Origin: Rhodoferax aquaticus
GTDB lineage: Bacteria; Pseudomonadota; Gammaproteobacteria; Burkholderiales; Burkholderiaceae_C
DNA: 64,000 nucleotides
Assembly: GCF_006974105.1 (NCBI RefSeq)
Contig: NZ_CP036282.1
Coordinates: forward strand, 2,914,001-2,978,000
Reading direction: 5' to 3'
Below the pieces are notes generated by a model. The model made no database searches, was not told the DNA's origin, and saw nothing but the letters and a program-made list of their open reading frames with translations. How positions within the stretch are numbered: position 1 is the first letter of the stretch; every line of letters starts with the position of its first letter. The position numbers and the translations under genes are program-made. Below, in pieces: positions 1-8,198 of the stretch.

Positions 1-2
1 AG

Positions 3-446
3 AAAATCAGCGCCCTGTACGTACAAGGCGTGACATTGACTTCTGACGGCGCTGACGTTGCCGTGAACAAGGCTGTTGCCTTGGCTGGCAAAGGCGTTGC
101 ACAAGTTGCAGCCAATGCAAGCCGCTTTGAACAAGCCACCGGCTTGGACACACTGAGCACATTGGCAGTGGCAGCTGTACCAGCCGCTGAAGCCGCGATC
201 TCGGTGGCAGCCAAACTGGAAGCATCTTCTGGCGCATTGGTTAACAAAATCTCTGGCAAAAAAGCCAAGGTTAAAGTTGCGATGCCCAAGCGTCCCGTAG
301 CCAAGAAGGCAGCCCCTGCTGCTAAGCCGGCCGCAAAGCCTGCTGCTCCCAAGGCCGCAGCACCTAAGGCTAAAGCTGCTCCCGCAAAAGCCGCTGCCAA
401 GCCAGCAGAACCTAAGGCGGCTGCTGCGCCTGCCGTTGCCGCCTAA
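3..446 (+). CDS. Ala/Lys/Pro-rich protein, C-terminal fragment (phasin-like?)
   Basis: The reading frame is open from the left edge, so the start lies outside the window; an internal GTG at 30 is unlikely to be the real start because coding continues upstream of it. About the first 85 visible residues are Ala/Val-rich and predicted helical, like granule-associated phasins. The rest is a basic low-complexity tail of AAPKA/KPAA repeats, as in histone-H1-like tails and the DNA-binding tails of some phasins. A phasin role is an inference from composition only; a histone-like nucleoid protein is the alternative. A strong hairpin terminator follows directly. Confidence 0.5.
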   Translation, partial: KISALYVQGVTLTSDGADVAVNKAVALAGKGVAQVAANASRFEQATGLDTLSTLAVAAVPAAEAAISVAAKLEASSGALVNKISGKKAKVKVAMPKRPVAKKAAPAAKPAAKPAAPKAAAPKAKAAPAKAAAKPAEPKAAAAPAVAA

Positions 447-463
447 GCACCGCTGACGCCCAC

Positions 464-497
464 AAAAAAGCCAGTCCTCGTGACTGGCTTTTTTTTT
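464..497. terminator. Bidirectional rho-independent terminator
   Basis: A perfect stem (AAAAAAGCCAGTC paired with GACTGGCTTTTTT) with a 5-base loop runs into a T tract on the plus strand and has the matching tract on the minus strand. It sits between the convergent Ala/Lys-rich gene and gshA and can serve both. Confidence 0.9.
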
Positions 498-519
498 GTG
501 GGCCAAGCGCTTCGCGTGT

Positions 520-2043
520 TCAGCGCTTCAACACCAAGCGGGCGGGTGACAAATACTCTTTCAAATAGTCATCAAACACAAAGCTGTCGCTTTGCTCAAT
601 ATGGCGCTGCTCGTCCCGCGAGATTTGCGCCAACTGCCTATGGTGCGCCGCTTGCTGGACATCCAGTGGGGCATGGCGCATGGCGCGCTGAATCGCTGCG
701 GATTGGGCGCGTACAAAGTCAACGAACGAGCCCTTGTACTCCTCTTGAACAGCACGTAACACACGGGCAGAAGGCAGCGTGTCAGGGGCAAGCACGCTAT
801 GTTGAGCCGCATGTATTGCGGTGGTGTAATCAGCCCCGCCGTGAGCCGCATCCAGCGCAGCCGCAAAAGGCAGCATCTCATCGAGCAGTTGTGCCGCCCA
901 CTCCACCAAGATCACTTGGGCATCGCCCCGCTCCAGCTGCAGGCCAGGCTCGCGCCCACGCTCTGCGGTCTTATGTTGGTTGCGCGCCAGTGCCGCAATC
1001 TCTGCAGGCGTGTCAGGTGGACTGTTGGTTTGCAAACAGTGCAATAAAAACACATCGAGCCACCGCACCGTTTGGGCGTTGATACCGACAGGCTCAAACG
1101 GGTCTAAATCCATCAAGCGCACTTCGACGTACTCCACCCCGCGCTCGCGCAGCGCATGCAAGGGGCGCTCGCCCGCGCGAATCACCCGCTTGGGGCGGAT
1201 GGTGCCGTAAAACTCGTTCTCAATCTGCAATAGGCTGGTGGCCAACTGCCGGTAGTTACCGTCAGGCCCGCGCACGCCTATGGCTTCGTAACCTGGGTAA
1301 GGTCGTGTCAAGGCGTCTTGCAAAGATGCGCCGTACCCCTCAAGGCTGTTGTAACTCACGGCCAGCGAGGCCTGTGCATCGCTCTGATAGCCCAAACGGC
1401 CCATGCGCAGCGAAGTGGCATACGGCAAGTGCATGGTCTGCTCAGACAGCGCTTGAAGCTTGTGCTCACGGCCCGCCACAAAACTTCCGCATACGGCAGG
1501 CGACGCACCGAACAAGAACAAGGGCAAGAATGCGTGGCGCCTGAAGTTACGGATCAAACCAAAGTACTGCTCACTGCTGACACCGGGCAAAGACCAGTTG
1601 TAGTGAATGCCTGAGATGGTTTGCATGCGCCTGCCGTAGCGGTAGCCCAGGCCCATGCGGTAAATGGTTTTGGTGCGCCCGACATTAGAGCTGCCGTATT
1701 GCCCCAAGGGAATTGCATCGTCTTCCGGCAAACAAGTGGGCATGCTAGAGGCCCACAGCATTTCATCGCCCAACTGGCTGTCGGTAAAGGTTTGCACCTG
1801 CTGCAATTGGTCCAGGCACTCTTGAACGCCCGCATGCACACCGGTAATCAGCTCAACCTGCGACTCGCTGAAGTCGGTGGTGATGTGGGGGTGTGTGAGT
1901 GCCGAGCCTAGGCCGTTGGGGTGGGGCGTCATGGCCAGGCCACCGTCTGGCAAGGAGCGCACGCTTTCCTTTTCAACACCGCGTTTGATACCAAGCAAGC
2001 GCTCGGGTGCCAAGGCGATTGCTGCGTTCTTTGCTTGATTCAT
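520..2043 (-). CDS. gshA: Glutamate-cysteine ligase (GshA, proteobacterial class I)
   Basis: Catalyses ATP-dependent ligation of L-glutamate and L-cysteine, the first step of glutathione synthesis, in the cytoplasm. The 507-residue length fits the E. coli-type enzyme (about 518). Family signatures are visible: GIKRGVEKESVRSLPDG near the N-terminus, TDFSESQVELIT around residue 57, and YVEVRLMDLDPFEPVGI around residue 300, which carries metal and substrate-binding acidic residues. It starts at ATG 2043 and is monocistronic by layout: the NUDIX gene upstream is divergent, and the gene ends at the bidirectional terminator. gshB is not in the window. Confidence 0.95.
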   Translation of the reverse strand: MNQAKNAAIALAPERLLGIKRGVEKESVRSLPDGGLAMTPHPNGLGSALTHPHITTDFSESQVELITGVHAGVQECLDQLQQVQTFTDSQLGDEMLWASSMPTCLPEDDAIPLGQYGSSNVGRTKTIYRMGLGYRYGRRMQTISGIHYNWSLPGVSSEQYFGLIRNFRRHAFLPLFLFGASPAVCGSFVAGREHKLQALSEQTMHLPYATSLRMGRLGYQSDAQASLAVSYNSLEGYGASLQDALTRPYPGYEAIGVRGPDGNYRQLATSLLQIENEFYGTIRPKRVIRAGERPLHALRERGVEYVEVRLMDLDPFEPVGINAQTVRWLDVFLLHCLQTNSPPDTPAEIAALARNQHKTAERGREPGLQLERGDAQVILVEWAAQLLDEMLPFAAALDAAHGGADYTTAIHAAQHSVLAPDTLPSARVLRAVQEEYKGSFVDFVRAQSAAIQRAMRHAPLDVQQAAHHRQLAQISRDEQRHIEQSDSFVFDDYLKEYLSPARLVLKR

Positions 2044-2184
2044 TCCTCGGGCCCTTCAATTTCGTATGGGCAGCGAAGGTACCACAGGGCAGCAGTGTCT
2101 GCAGGCGCCAAGTCCATTCGCTGATATCCTGCCTATATCGCGCTGCACACGCACAATTCAACCCCCACAAACACAAGCCACACC

Positions 2185-3066
2185 ATGACCTTGAACAGCA
2201 GCGAAGCGCCTAGCCAAGCTCCCGTGCGCCACGCCGCCAGCGTGGTCTTGCTGCGTGACGGCACACAAGGCCTAGAGGTATTTTTGATGCGGCGCAGCGA
2301 GCAGTCTGACGTGATGGGTGGCGCCTACGTCTTTCCGGGTGGAAAGCTTGACGCCCAAGACGAAGCCTTGGCCGCCAGTGGCCTGCTAGACCAAGCCTCG
2401 CTGGCCTTGCACCAAACACTGGGTGAAACCAGCACCCCGGAGTCAGTCGCCGCAGGATTGTTTGTGGCAGCCCTGCGCGAAACTTACGAAGAGGCTGGCA
2501 TTTTGTTCAGCACATCATCTGAGCGTCCTGAACAAGCCGAGGCCTTAGCGCAATTGCGAGGCACGCCCTTTGCCACCATGCTTCAAACGCAGCGACTCAC
2601 CTTGCACACGCGAGCGGTGCACCCCTGGTCACGTTGGATCACGCCTGCGCTCTCGCCCTTGATGAGCAAGCGCTTCGACACCCGCTTCTTTGTTGCTGCC
2701 GTGCCTCATACCCAAACAGCCCGCCACGACAACTTTGAAACCACGCAAAGTGTGTGGCTAGCACCCCGCACTGCACTTGAACAATACTGGGACGGGCAGA
2801 TCGCACTAGCGCCACCTCAAATCATGGGCTTGGCACATTTGGCACGCCATGCCCATGTGGCTAGCGTGCTGCAAGAAGCGCAGCAGCGCCGCCCACCCAC
2901 CATACTGCCCCAAGTGTTTGAGGAAGACGGCCTGCGCTTCATGTGCTACCCCGGTGACGCGCGCCACGACCTGCCCCACAAGGCAATTCCCGGCCCGACT
3001 CGGCTGTGTATTCGCAAAGGTCGGTTTGAACCCAGCAGCGGATTTGAGGGGTTTTTCAGCGACTAG
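2185..3066 (+). CDS. NUDIX hydrolase (NUDT19-like)
   Basis: A 293-residue hydrolase expected to cleave a nucleoside diphosphate linked to another moiety. It has a start-proximal VVLLRDG strand, a glycine-rich stretch FPGGKLD at about residue 50 and the Nudix helix RETYEEAGILF at about residue 94. The distance between FPGG and the REXXEEXG-type helix is longer than in the canonical 23-residue Nudix box, as in the NUDT19/RP2p group, whose members hydrolyse CoA or CoA esters. The substrate here is not known. It is divergent from gshA (141 bp between starts) and convergent with dusC. Confidence 0.85.
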   Translation: MTLNSSEAPSQAPVRHAASVVLLRDGTQGLEVFLMRRSEQSDVMGGAYVFPGGKLDAQDEALAASGLLDQASLALHQTLGETSTPESVAAGLFVAALRETYEEAGILFSTSSERPEQAEALAQLRGTPFATMLQTQRLTLHTRAVHPWSRWITPALSPLMSKRFDTRFFVAAVPHTQTARHDNFETTQSVWLAPRTALEQYWDGQIALAPPQIMGLAHLARHAHVASVLQEAQQRRPPTILPQVFEEDGLRFMCYPGDARHDLPHKAIPGPTRLCIRKGRFEPSSGFEGFFSD

Positions 3067-3091
3067 GGTCCGTGCGCCAGTCCGCAGGCAA

Positions 3092-3150
3092 CTGCTACAA
3101 ATTTCATAGCTCACTGCGCTTATTCGATGCGCGCAAACAGCCCATTAGCC
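3092..3150. repeat. Dispersed intergenic palindromic repeat, copy R1
   Basis: Contains TGCTACAAATTTCATAGC, a small imperfect palindrome, followed by a TGCGCTTATTC core and a GCGC half-site. The same architecture recurs at 5609, 7300, 39784 (inverted) and 48629. It fills the space between two convergent genes. Confidence 0.6.
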
Positions 3151-3152
3151 CC

Positions 3153-4130
3153 TTAAACGGGAATAGAAATCCGTATCCAGGCGTCCACATCGCTGGGGCG
3201 CGTGAGCGTGCGCATCTCATCAAATGCAATTTGCGCTTGCGGGTAGTGGCGGCGCAGCAGGTTGAGCCACTGCTTGACGCGCCCGGCCTGCTGCTTTTGC
3301 TCTAGGCGCGTGCTGGCCACTTGCCAGAAGGCGTGCATCAGCGGCCCTAAGTCTTGCCAGCTCCAATCCTCACCCGGATGGGCGATGCTGCCAGGCGCGG
3401 TGCCCATGGCGGCCAAAATGCTGCGGGCCAACGCGGGGCGCGCCACAATGCCACGCCCCAACATCAAGGTGCTGCAGCCACTTTGCGCCACCGCAGCTTG
3501 CGCGTCTTGCACGTTCCAGATTTCGCCATTCACCACCACCGGCACCTGCACCGCGCCTCTCACATCGGCCACGCGGTCCCAGTAGGCAGGCGGGCGGTAG
3601 CCCTGCGCTTTGGTGCGGGCGTGCACCACAATCTCGGCCGCGCCACCCGCCTCCAGCGCGCGGGCGCAGTCCAGAGCCAGGCTGTCGTCGTTGTAGCCTA
3701 GGCGCATCTTGGCCGTCACCGGAATGTGGCCCGGCACCGCCGCGCGCACAGCGGCCACGATGGTGTGAAGAATCTCCGGGTCTTGCAAGAGCGTGGCACC
3801 GCCGCCATGGCGGTTGACCACTTTGGCCGGACAACCGAAGTTCAAGTCAATGCCTGGCGAGCCCATCTCGGCCAAGCGAGCGGCATTCTCGGCCATGCAG
3901 GGCGCATCCGAGCCCAGCAGCTGCGGCCACACCGGCACGCCCGCATAGGTGCGCGCGCCGAAGGCCAGCTCTGGCACCGTACGCAACATCGCCTTCTCGG
4001 ACATCAGCGTGTGCGTGATACGGATGAACTCCGACACGCACTTTTCCACCCCGCCCACACGGGTCAGGATGTCGCGCAACACAAAGTCGAGAAGCCCTTC
4101 CATGGGGGCAAGATAGATACGTACAGGCAC
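3153..4130 (-). CDS. dusC: tRNA-dihydrouridine(16) synthase, DusC type
   Basis: Flavoenzyme that reduces uridine to dihydrouridine in tRNA, using FMN and NADPH. Key signatures are YLAPMEGLLDF at the N-terminus (FMN loop), the active-site loop DLNFGCPAKVVNRHGGG with the catalytic Cys, KMRLGYND, VHARTKAQGY and LGRGIVARP. The start is set at GTG 4130, giving 325 residues, the normal DusC length. A start further upstream would overlap the NIPSNAP gene and add about 100 low-quality residues. DusC rather than DusA/B is chosen from overall motif resemblance. Confidence 0.9.
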   Translation of the reverse strand: MPVRIYLAPMEGLLDFVLRDILTRVGGVEKCVSEFIRITHTLMSEKAMLRTVPELAFGARTYAGVPVWPQLLGSDAPCMAENAARLAEMGSPGIDLNFGCPAKVVNRHGGGATLLQDPEILHTIVAAVRAAVPGHIPVTAKMRLGYNDDSLALDCARALEAGGAAEIVVHARTKAQGYRPPAYWDRVADVRGAVQVPVVVNGEIWNVQDAQAAVAQSGCSTLMLGRGIVARPALARSILAAMGTAPGSIAHPGEDWSWQDLGPLMHAFWQVASTRLEQKQQAGRVKQWLNLLRRHYPQAQIAFDEMRTLTRPSDVDAWIRISIPV

Positions 4131-4207
4131 GTGGGATGGTAGAGATGCAAAGGGGGGTGGATTGTCCTCTATGGGCTTCGCCGCTCTATCCACCAGGGGT
4201 AGAAGAC

Positions 4208-4513
4208 CTAGGCAAACACCGGCCTGAAAAAACTGCGCTCGTAGCTGAGGATGAAGCGCCCTTCTTCTGCCAGTTGGAAGGCAGCTTGGCATTCTGGGTC
4301 TTGGAACGACTGGGTTCGGTACGCTTCGTACAGTGCAAGGCTGGGGAAGGAAAACATGGCCAAGGCCACGTTGTTTACCCCTTCCGACGGCATGAAGTAA
4401 CCGTGGTGCTGCCCACCCAGCTTGTTCACCAAAGGAATCCACAGCTTGGCGTAATGCTCAAACTCAGGCAGTTTGTGGGGGTCAATGATGTAGCGCAGGT
4501 AGCAGGTGATCAT
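4208..4513 (-). CDS. NIPSNAP family protein
   Basis: A 101-residue protein with the dimeric alpha/beta-barrel signature of NIPSNAP: CYLRYIIDPHKLPEFEHYAK at the start, then GGQHHGYFMPSEG and ARTYRTQ-type helices (LYEAYRTQSFQDPECQ). The biochemical role of bacterial members is unknown. It lies 77 bp upstream of dusC on the same strand, so co-transcription is possible. Confidence 0.8.
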   Translation of the reverse strand: MITCYLRYIIDPHKLPEFEHYAKLWIPLVNKLGGQHHGYFMPSEGVNNVALAMFSFPSLALYEAYRTQSFQDPECQAAFQLAEEGRFILSYERSFFRPVFA

Positions 4514-4549
4514 GAAGTAGCTCTATGGGTTACGTGAGAAAACACCAAT

Positions 4550-4990
4550 TTAACGCCTATTTGTGCTCAAAAAGCTTGCAAGCCAAACGCCCAATGGCAC
4601 AGAGAAACGCCCGACCCATTGGTGGCCAGATAACTCCAAGCCCACGATTTCCATCGGTGAAAACTGTGTTCCTTGGTACCAGCTAGACGCTGCCCACACG
4701 CAGTACATCAGCCACGGCGCAATAAGAACCAGCACCACAACCAATCCACGTGCACGCTGCCAACGCAAAACCAGCCAAGCGAACAGCGCACTGAAAACTG
4801 TCATCGGGAGGTGAGACATGAATGAAGAACGCAGGACGAATTCACGCCAACTTGCGGGCCACCCTTGCAACCCAAGTGCACTCGGCGCAGCAAGCGTGGC
4901 GAGCCAACCAGCTAGCAATAGCGCGAGTACCAGCAGGACACACCCCGCAAGGAAAGTGAGCAGCCATTGGGAAATTTTCGGGTGGTGCAT
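4550..4990 (-). CDS. Small integral membrane protein of unknown function
   Basis: 146 residues with about four hydrophobic segments (residues 8-35, 59-75, 84-105 and 123-140), separated by short basic loops; a positive-inside pattern (RWQRARG) is visible. I recognise no family. The gene lies between NIPSNAP and the cupin on the same strand, with 36 bp to the former. Confidence 0.6.
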   Translation of the reverse strand: MHHPKISQWLLTFLAGCVLLVLALLLAGWLATLAAPSALGLQGWPASWREFVLRSSFMSHLPMTVFSALFAWLVLRWQRARGLVVVLVLIAPWLMYCVWAASSWYQGTQFSPMEIVGLELSGHQWVGRFSVPLGVWLASFLSTNRR

Positions 4991-5122
4991 CTTGGGTACT
5001 GATGCGCGTTAGCGCTGGTTGGTGGTCGGCCCATTGTGTCGTAATGGCACAGGGCCCAGAAGTCACGGCGGAACTATCGCGATGCGGCGGCGATTCCCAA
5101 ACCGTCTGCGGCGCAACACAGT

Positions 5123-5485
5123 CTAGGCTGTGGCCGCCTCATAGATCACAAAGCGCTTGCTTGTGGTCTCCACCACTTCCCACGTCCCCGTGAACCCACG
5201 GGGGATGACAAAGCTGTCTCCTGCGGAGACTGTGACCGCCTCGCCGTCCGCATTGGTCACAATGCTGCGGCCTTCTAGCATGTGGCAGTACTCTTCTTCA
5301 GTGTAGGCAACGCGCCACTTGCCGGGCTCACTGCGCCATACGCCAGAAAAAAACTGTTGGGTGGGGTCGGTGTAATGCATCCACATGGTTTGCTGCGGAT
5401 TGCCACTGATCAGCTTTTCAGGTGGCAGGAAATACACATCGGGTGCCACGACCGAGTCAAGTTTGAGCAAAGAGGGAGCAGTCAT
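5123..5485 (-). CDS. Small single-domain cupin (DUF861/EutQ-like)
   Basis: 120 residues forming one cupin barrel. The first motif region is WRVAYTEEEYCHMLEGRSIVT-like and the second is GDSFVIPRGFTGTWEV, as in the cupin_3 (DUF861) family. ATG 5485 is chosen because it begins immediately before the conserved fold; further upstream the frame runs through a repeat-containing intergenic region. The metal-binding set is incomplete compared with classical cupins (one His visible in the first motif). Function unknown; possibly small-molecule or sugar/amine binding. Confidence 0.75.
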   Translation of the reverse strand: MTAPSLLKLDSVVAPDVYFLPPEKLISGNPQQTMWMHYTDPTQQFFSGVWRSEPGKWRVAYTEEEYCHMLEGRSIVTNADGEAVTVSAGDSFVIPRGFTGTWEVVETTSKRFVIYEAATA

Positions 5486-5608
5486 TGTGAACGCTTTGAG
5501 TTGAAGATGAAAATGCAAACGACTGCACTGTAAAGGATGAACCGGCGCACATCCACCATGTTGGGCCAAGTGATCCGCAGGCTCGGGGAGCACAAGCCAG
5601 CCAATCAC

Positions 5609-5664
5609 ACTACCAATTTCATAGCTGCATACGCAATAGCAAAGGGCGCCACAGCGCCCTTTTG
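5609..5664. repeat. Dispersed intergenic palindromic repeat, copy R2
   Basis: Contains CACTACCAATTTCATAGCTG, then a CGCAATAGC segment and a terminal hairpin GGGCGCcacaGCGCCC running into TTTTG. It shares the ATTTCATAGC word with R1 and the terminal GCCCTTTTG with R5. It lies in the 232-bp gap between ahpF and the cupin gene; the terminal hairpin could act as a weak terminator. Confidence 0.6.
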
Positions 5665-5717
5665 CATCAAAAACCAAGGCCTCAACACGCTTAGCGCAAA
5701 TGGGGCGATGGGTCCGT

Positions 5718-7286
5718 TCAGTGCCGGATCAAGTGGTCAAACGCACTCAGCGCGGCCTTGGAGCCTTCGCTGGCTGCAATCACGATTTGCTTGTAGGGCA
5801 CGGTGGTGCAGTCGCCAGCGGCAAACACGCCGGGCACGTTGGTGTGGCCGCGTGAATCCACCACGATTTCGCCGAACTTACTCAGGTCCACCACGCCCTT
5901 CAGGAACTCGGTGTTAGGCACCAGGCCGATTTGCACAAACACGCCTTCCAGCGCAATGTGGTGCTCCACGCCGGTGGCGCGGTCTTTGTACTTCAGACCG
6001 TTCACCTTGCCGTCCGCACCGGTGATCTCGGTGGTCTGGGCGTTGGTATGCACGGTCACATTGGGCAGGCTGTGCAGCTTTTTGACCAGCACGGCGTCGG
6101 CCTTCAGCTGGTCGGCGAACTCAATCACCGTCACGTACTTGACCACGCCGGCCAGGTCGATAGCGGCTTCGATGCCGGAGTTGCCGCCACCAATCACCGC
6201 CACGTCTTTGCCCTTGAACAAGGGGCCGTCGCAGTGCGGGCAGTAGGCCACGCCTTTGTTTTTGTACTCGGCCTCACCCGGCACATTGACATTGCGCCAG
6301 CGGGCGCCGGTGGACAAGATCACGGTCTTGGCCTTGAGCGTGCCACCGTTGGCCAGCACCACTTCGGTCAAGCCTCCAGCCTCTGCGGCGGGCACGATTT
6401 TGTCGGCGCGCTGCAGGTTCATGATGTCTACGCCATACGAGCGGGTCTGGGCTTCCAGGGCGGCAGCGAACTTGGGGCCATCGGTTTCTTGCACCGAGGG
6501 GTAGTTCTCGATGGCCATGGTGTCGTTGGTCTGACCGCCAAAGCGCTCGGCCGCCACACCCACGCGGATGCCTTTGCGGGCGGCGTACACCGCAGCTGCT
6601 GCACCTGCAGGGCCACCGCCGACGATGAGCACGTCATACGGGTCTTTGGCAGACAGTTTGGCCGCGTCTTTGTCGGCAGCGCCGGTGTCGAGCTTGGCCA
6701 CAATTTCTTCTACCAGCATGCGGCCGTTGCCAAACAACGCGCCGTTGAGGTAGACGCTAGGCACGGCCATGATTTCGCGGGCATTCACTTCGTCTTGGAA
6801 CGCGCCGCCTTCAATCACGGTAGTTTTGACCTTGGGGTTAAAAATCGCCATGAGGCTTAGCGCTTGCACCACGTCCGGGCAGTTGTGGCAGGTGAGGCTC
6901 ATGTAGACCTCGAAGTTGAAGTCACCGCCGTGCGCAGGGGACAAAGCCTTGATCTGTTCGATGAGGACTTGCTCAACCTTAGGCGGGTGGCCACCACTCC
7001 ACAACAGGGCCAGTACCAAGGAGGTGAACTCATGCCCCAGAGGCAGACCGGCAAATCTTAAAGAAGTATCTGTGCCAGCCCGTTGAAGGCTGAACGAGGG
7101 CTTGCGGGCGTCGGTGCCGTCGTAGGCGACCGAAATTTTGTCGGCGCGCAGGCTCTGAATGGTCTGCAACAGCTCACGCATTTGCGCGGAGTTATCGTCA
7201 TCACCAAGGGACGCCACCATCTCGATCGGCAGCGTTACGCGCTCCAGGTAAGCGCCGAGTTGGGATTTGAGTGTGTCGTCGAGCAT
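5718..7286 (-). CDS. ahpF: Alkyl hydroperoxide reductase subunit F (AhpF)
   Basis: NADH-dependent flavoprotein that re-reduces the peroxiredoxin AhpC. The 522 residues show the full AhpF order: an N-terminal thioredoxin-like double domain with redox motif CHNCPDVV (about residue 130), an FAD-binding segment ([18 protein letters not shown], about 215-232), the second redox pair CPHCDGP (about 345), an NAD-binding [15 protein letters not shown], and the C-terminal FAD motif [15 protein letters not shown]. It lies 164 bp downstream of ahpC on the same strand, separated by a repeat copy and an intrinsic terminator, so expression probably depends on readthrough or its own promoter. Confidence 0.97.
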   Translation of the reverse strand: MLDDTLKSQLGAYLERVTLPIEMVASLGDDDNSAQMRELLQTIQSLRADKISVAYDGTDARKPSFSLQRAGTDTSLRFAGLPLGHEFTSLVLALLWSGGHPPKVEQVLIEQIKALSPAHGGDFNFEVYMSLTCHNCPDVVQALSLMAIFNPKVKTTVIEGGAFQDEVNAREIMAVPSVYLNGALFGNGRMLVEEIVAKLDTGAADKDAAKLSAKDPYDVLIVGGGPAGAAAAVYAARKGIRVGVAAERFGGQTNDTMAIENYPSVQETDGPKFAAALEAQTRSYGVDIMNLQRADKIVPAAEAGGLTEVVLANGGTLKAKTVILSTGARWRNVNVPGEAEYKNKGVAYCPHCDGPLFKGKDVAVIGGGNSGIEAAIDLAGVVKYVTVIEFADQLKADAVLVKKLHSLPNVTVHTNAQTTEITGADGKVNGLKYKDRATGVEHHIALEGVFVQIGLVPNTEFLKGVVDLSKFGEIVVDSRGHTNVPGVFAAGDCTTVPYKQIVIAASEGSKAALSAFDHLIRH

Positions 7287-7299
7287 GGTGGTTCCTTGT

Positions 7300-7350
7300 T
7301 GCTATCTATTTAGTAGCTTCTTGCGCACATTGTGTGAGCGCTTAAGCCAT
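7300..7350. repeat. Dispersed intergenic palindromic repeat, copy R3
   Basis: TTGCTATCTATTTAGTAGC followed by TTGCGCACATTGTGTGAGCGC and AAGCC. It has the same layout as R1 and R5 and is located between ahpC and ahpF. Confidence 0.6.
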
Positions 7351-7360
7351 ATTTTGGGTA

Positions 7361-7409
7361 AAAAAAAGCCGGACGGCCCGCTGCACATGCAGCAGGACCC
7401 TGTCCGGCT
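7361..7409 (-). terminator. Intrinsic terminator after ahpC
   Basis: On the minus strand AGCCGGAC (7409-7402) pairs with GTCCGGCT (7374-7367), with a nested GCTGC/GCAGC helix, and is followed by a run of seven or more T. It would uncouple ahpC from ahpF and could set the usual AhpC excess over AhpF. Confidence 0.8.
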
Positions 7410-7450
7410 GGTGAGCGGTACACACCGCCCACCGGTGGGAAGCCGGTAAC

Positions 7451-8014
7451 TTAGATTTTGCCAACCAAGTCGATGGAAGGTGCAATGGTCTTCGCGCCTT
7501 CGTTCCACTTAGCGGGGCACACTTGGCCAGGGTTAGCGGCGGTGTACTGCGCAGCTTTCAACTTACGCACGGTTTCCTTCACGTCACGGGCGATTTCGTT
7601 GGAATGAACTTCCATCGTCTTGATCACGCCATCTGGATTGATCACGAAAGTGCCGCGCAATGCCAAACCTTCTTCGTCGATATGCACGTCAAACGCACGT
7701 GTCAGGGCATGTGTTGGGTCACCGATCAAGGGGAACTTAGCCTTGCCCACTGCGGGGGAAGTTTCGTGCCACACCTTGTGGGCGAAATGGGTGTCGGTGG
7801 TCACGATGTACACCTCAGCACCGGCCTTTTGGAATTCAGCGTAGTGTTCGGCAGCGTCTTCTACTTCTGTTGGGCAGTTGAAGGTGAAGGCTGCAGGCAT
7901 GAAGATGAACACGTTCCACTTGCCCTTGAGGGTCTCATTGGTCACGGTCACGAACTTGCCGTTGTGGAAGGCTTCGTTCTTGAAAGGCTGGACTTGCGTA
8001 TTGATCAAAGACAT
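7451..8014 (-). CDS. ahpC: Alkyl hydroperoxide reductase subunit C, typical 2-Cys peroxiredoxin
   Basis: 187 residues, the standard AhpC length. The peroxidatic Cys lies in AFTFNCPTEVEDAAEHY (about residue 47, in the FxCPTE motif with the catalytic Thr/Glu context) and the resolving Cys in NPGQVCPAKWNEG (about residue 166). It reduces hydrogen peroxide, organic peroxides and peroxynitrite with AhpF as electron donor. A good ribosome-binding sequence (AAGAGGAAAT on the minus strand) precedes ATG 8014. A degenerate OxyR-like array lies 74-110 bp upstream. Confidence 0.97.
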   Translation of the reverse strand: MSLINTQVQPFKNEAFHNGKFVTVTNETLKGKWNVFIFMPAAFTFNCPTEVEDAAEHYAEFQKAGAEVYIVTTDTHFAHKVWHETSPAVGKAKFPLIGDPTHALTRAFDVHIDEEGLALRGTFVINPDGVIKTMEVHSNEIARDVKETVRKLKAAQYTAANPGQVCPAKWNEGAKTIAPSIDLVGKI

Positions 8015-8087
8015 GGTGATTTCCTCTTGAATTGATTGTTCGATGAATGAACAGGTGCAATCTTAGGGGCTAATGCCCATGCTCTGG

Positions 8088-8124
8088 GTTGATTGATCTA
8101 ATGGATCGCATTGGCAATTACTAT
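8088..8124 (-). promoter_or_regulatory. Possible OxyR binding site upstream of ahpC
   Basis: Four tetrads with exact 7-bp spacing, GTTG-N7-TAAT-N7-ATTG-N7-CTAT, match the OxyR array ATAG-N7-CTAT-N7-ATAG-N7-CTAT at 11 of 16 positions. The position relative to the ahpC start suits activation. OxyR control of ahpC is well established in other proteobacteria; for this site it is inference. Confidence 0.4.
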
Positions 8125-8143
8125 CGCCACGCTGTACGATAGG

Positions 8144-8176
8144 CAAAAAAAATCCCCGACGCATCGGGGATTTTTC
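8144..8176 (-). terminator. Intrinsic terminator after tctBA
   Basis: A 9-bp stem AATCCCCGA/TCGGGGATT with a CGCA loop is flanked by an A run on the left and T on the right. On the minus strand it ends in eight T and closes the tctB-tctA unit just before the ahpC promoter region. Confidence 0.88.
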
Positions 8177-8198
8177 AAACGCAGCTTAAGCCTTGGCC

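Noticed and set aside
4131..4442. Extension of dusC to an upstream ATG
   Set aside because: Overlaps the NIPSNAP gene almost completely and adds about 100 residues with no homology; GTG 4130 is better.
5931..6860. Open frame of 309 codons on the plus strand opposite ahpF
   Set aside because: Antisense of a clearly conserved enzyme; no domain and improbable composition.
8121..8142. CTATCG-N10-CGATAG palindrome as an alternative OxyR site
   Set aside because: The inner spacing is 14 bp between CTAT and ATAG rather than 7, so it does not fit the OxyR array; it may be another regulator site or chance.
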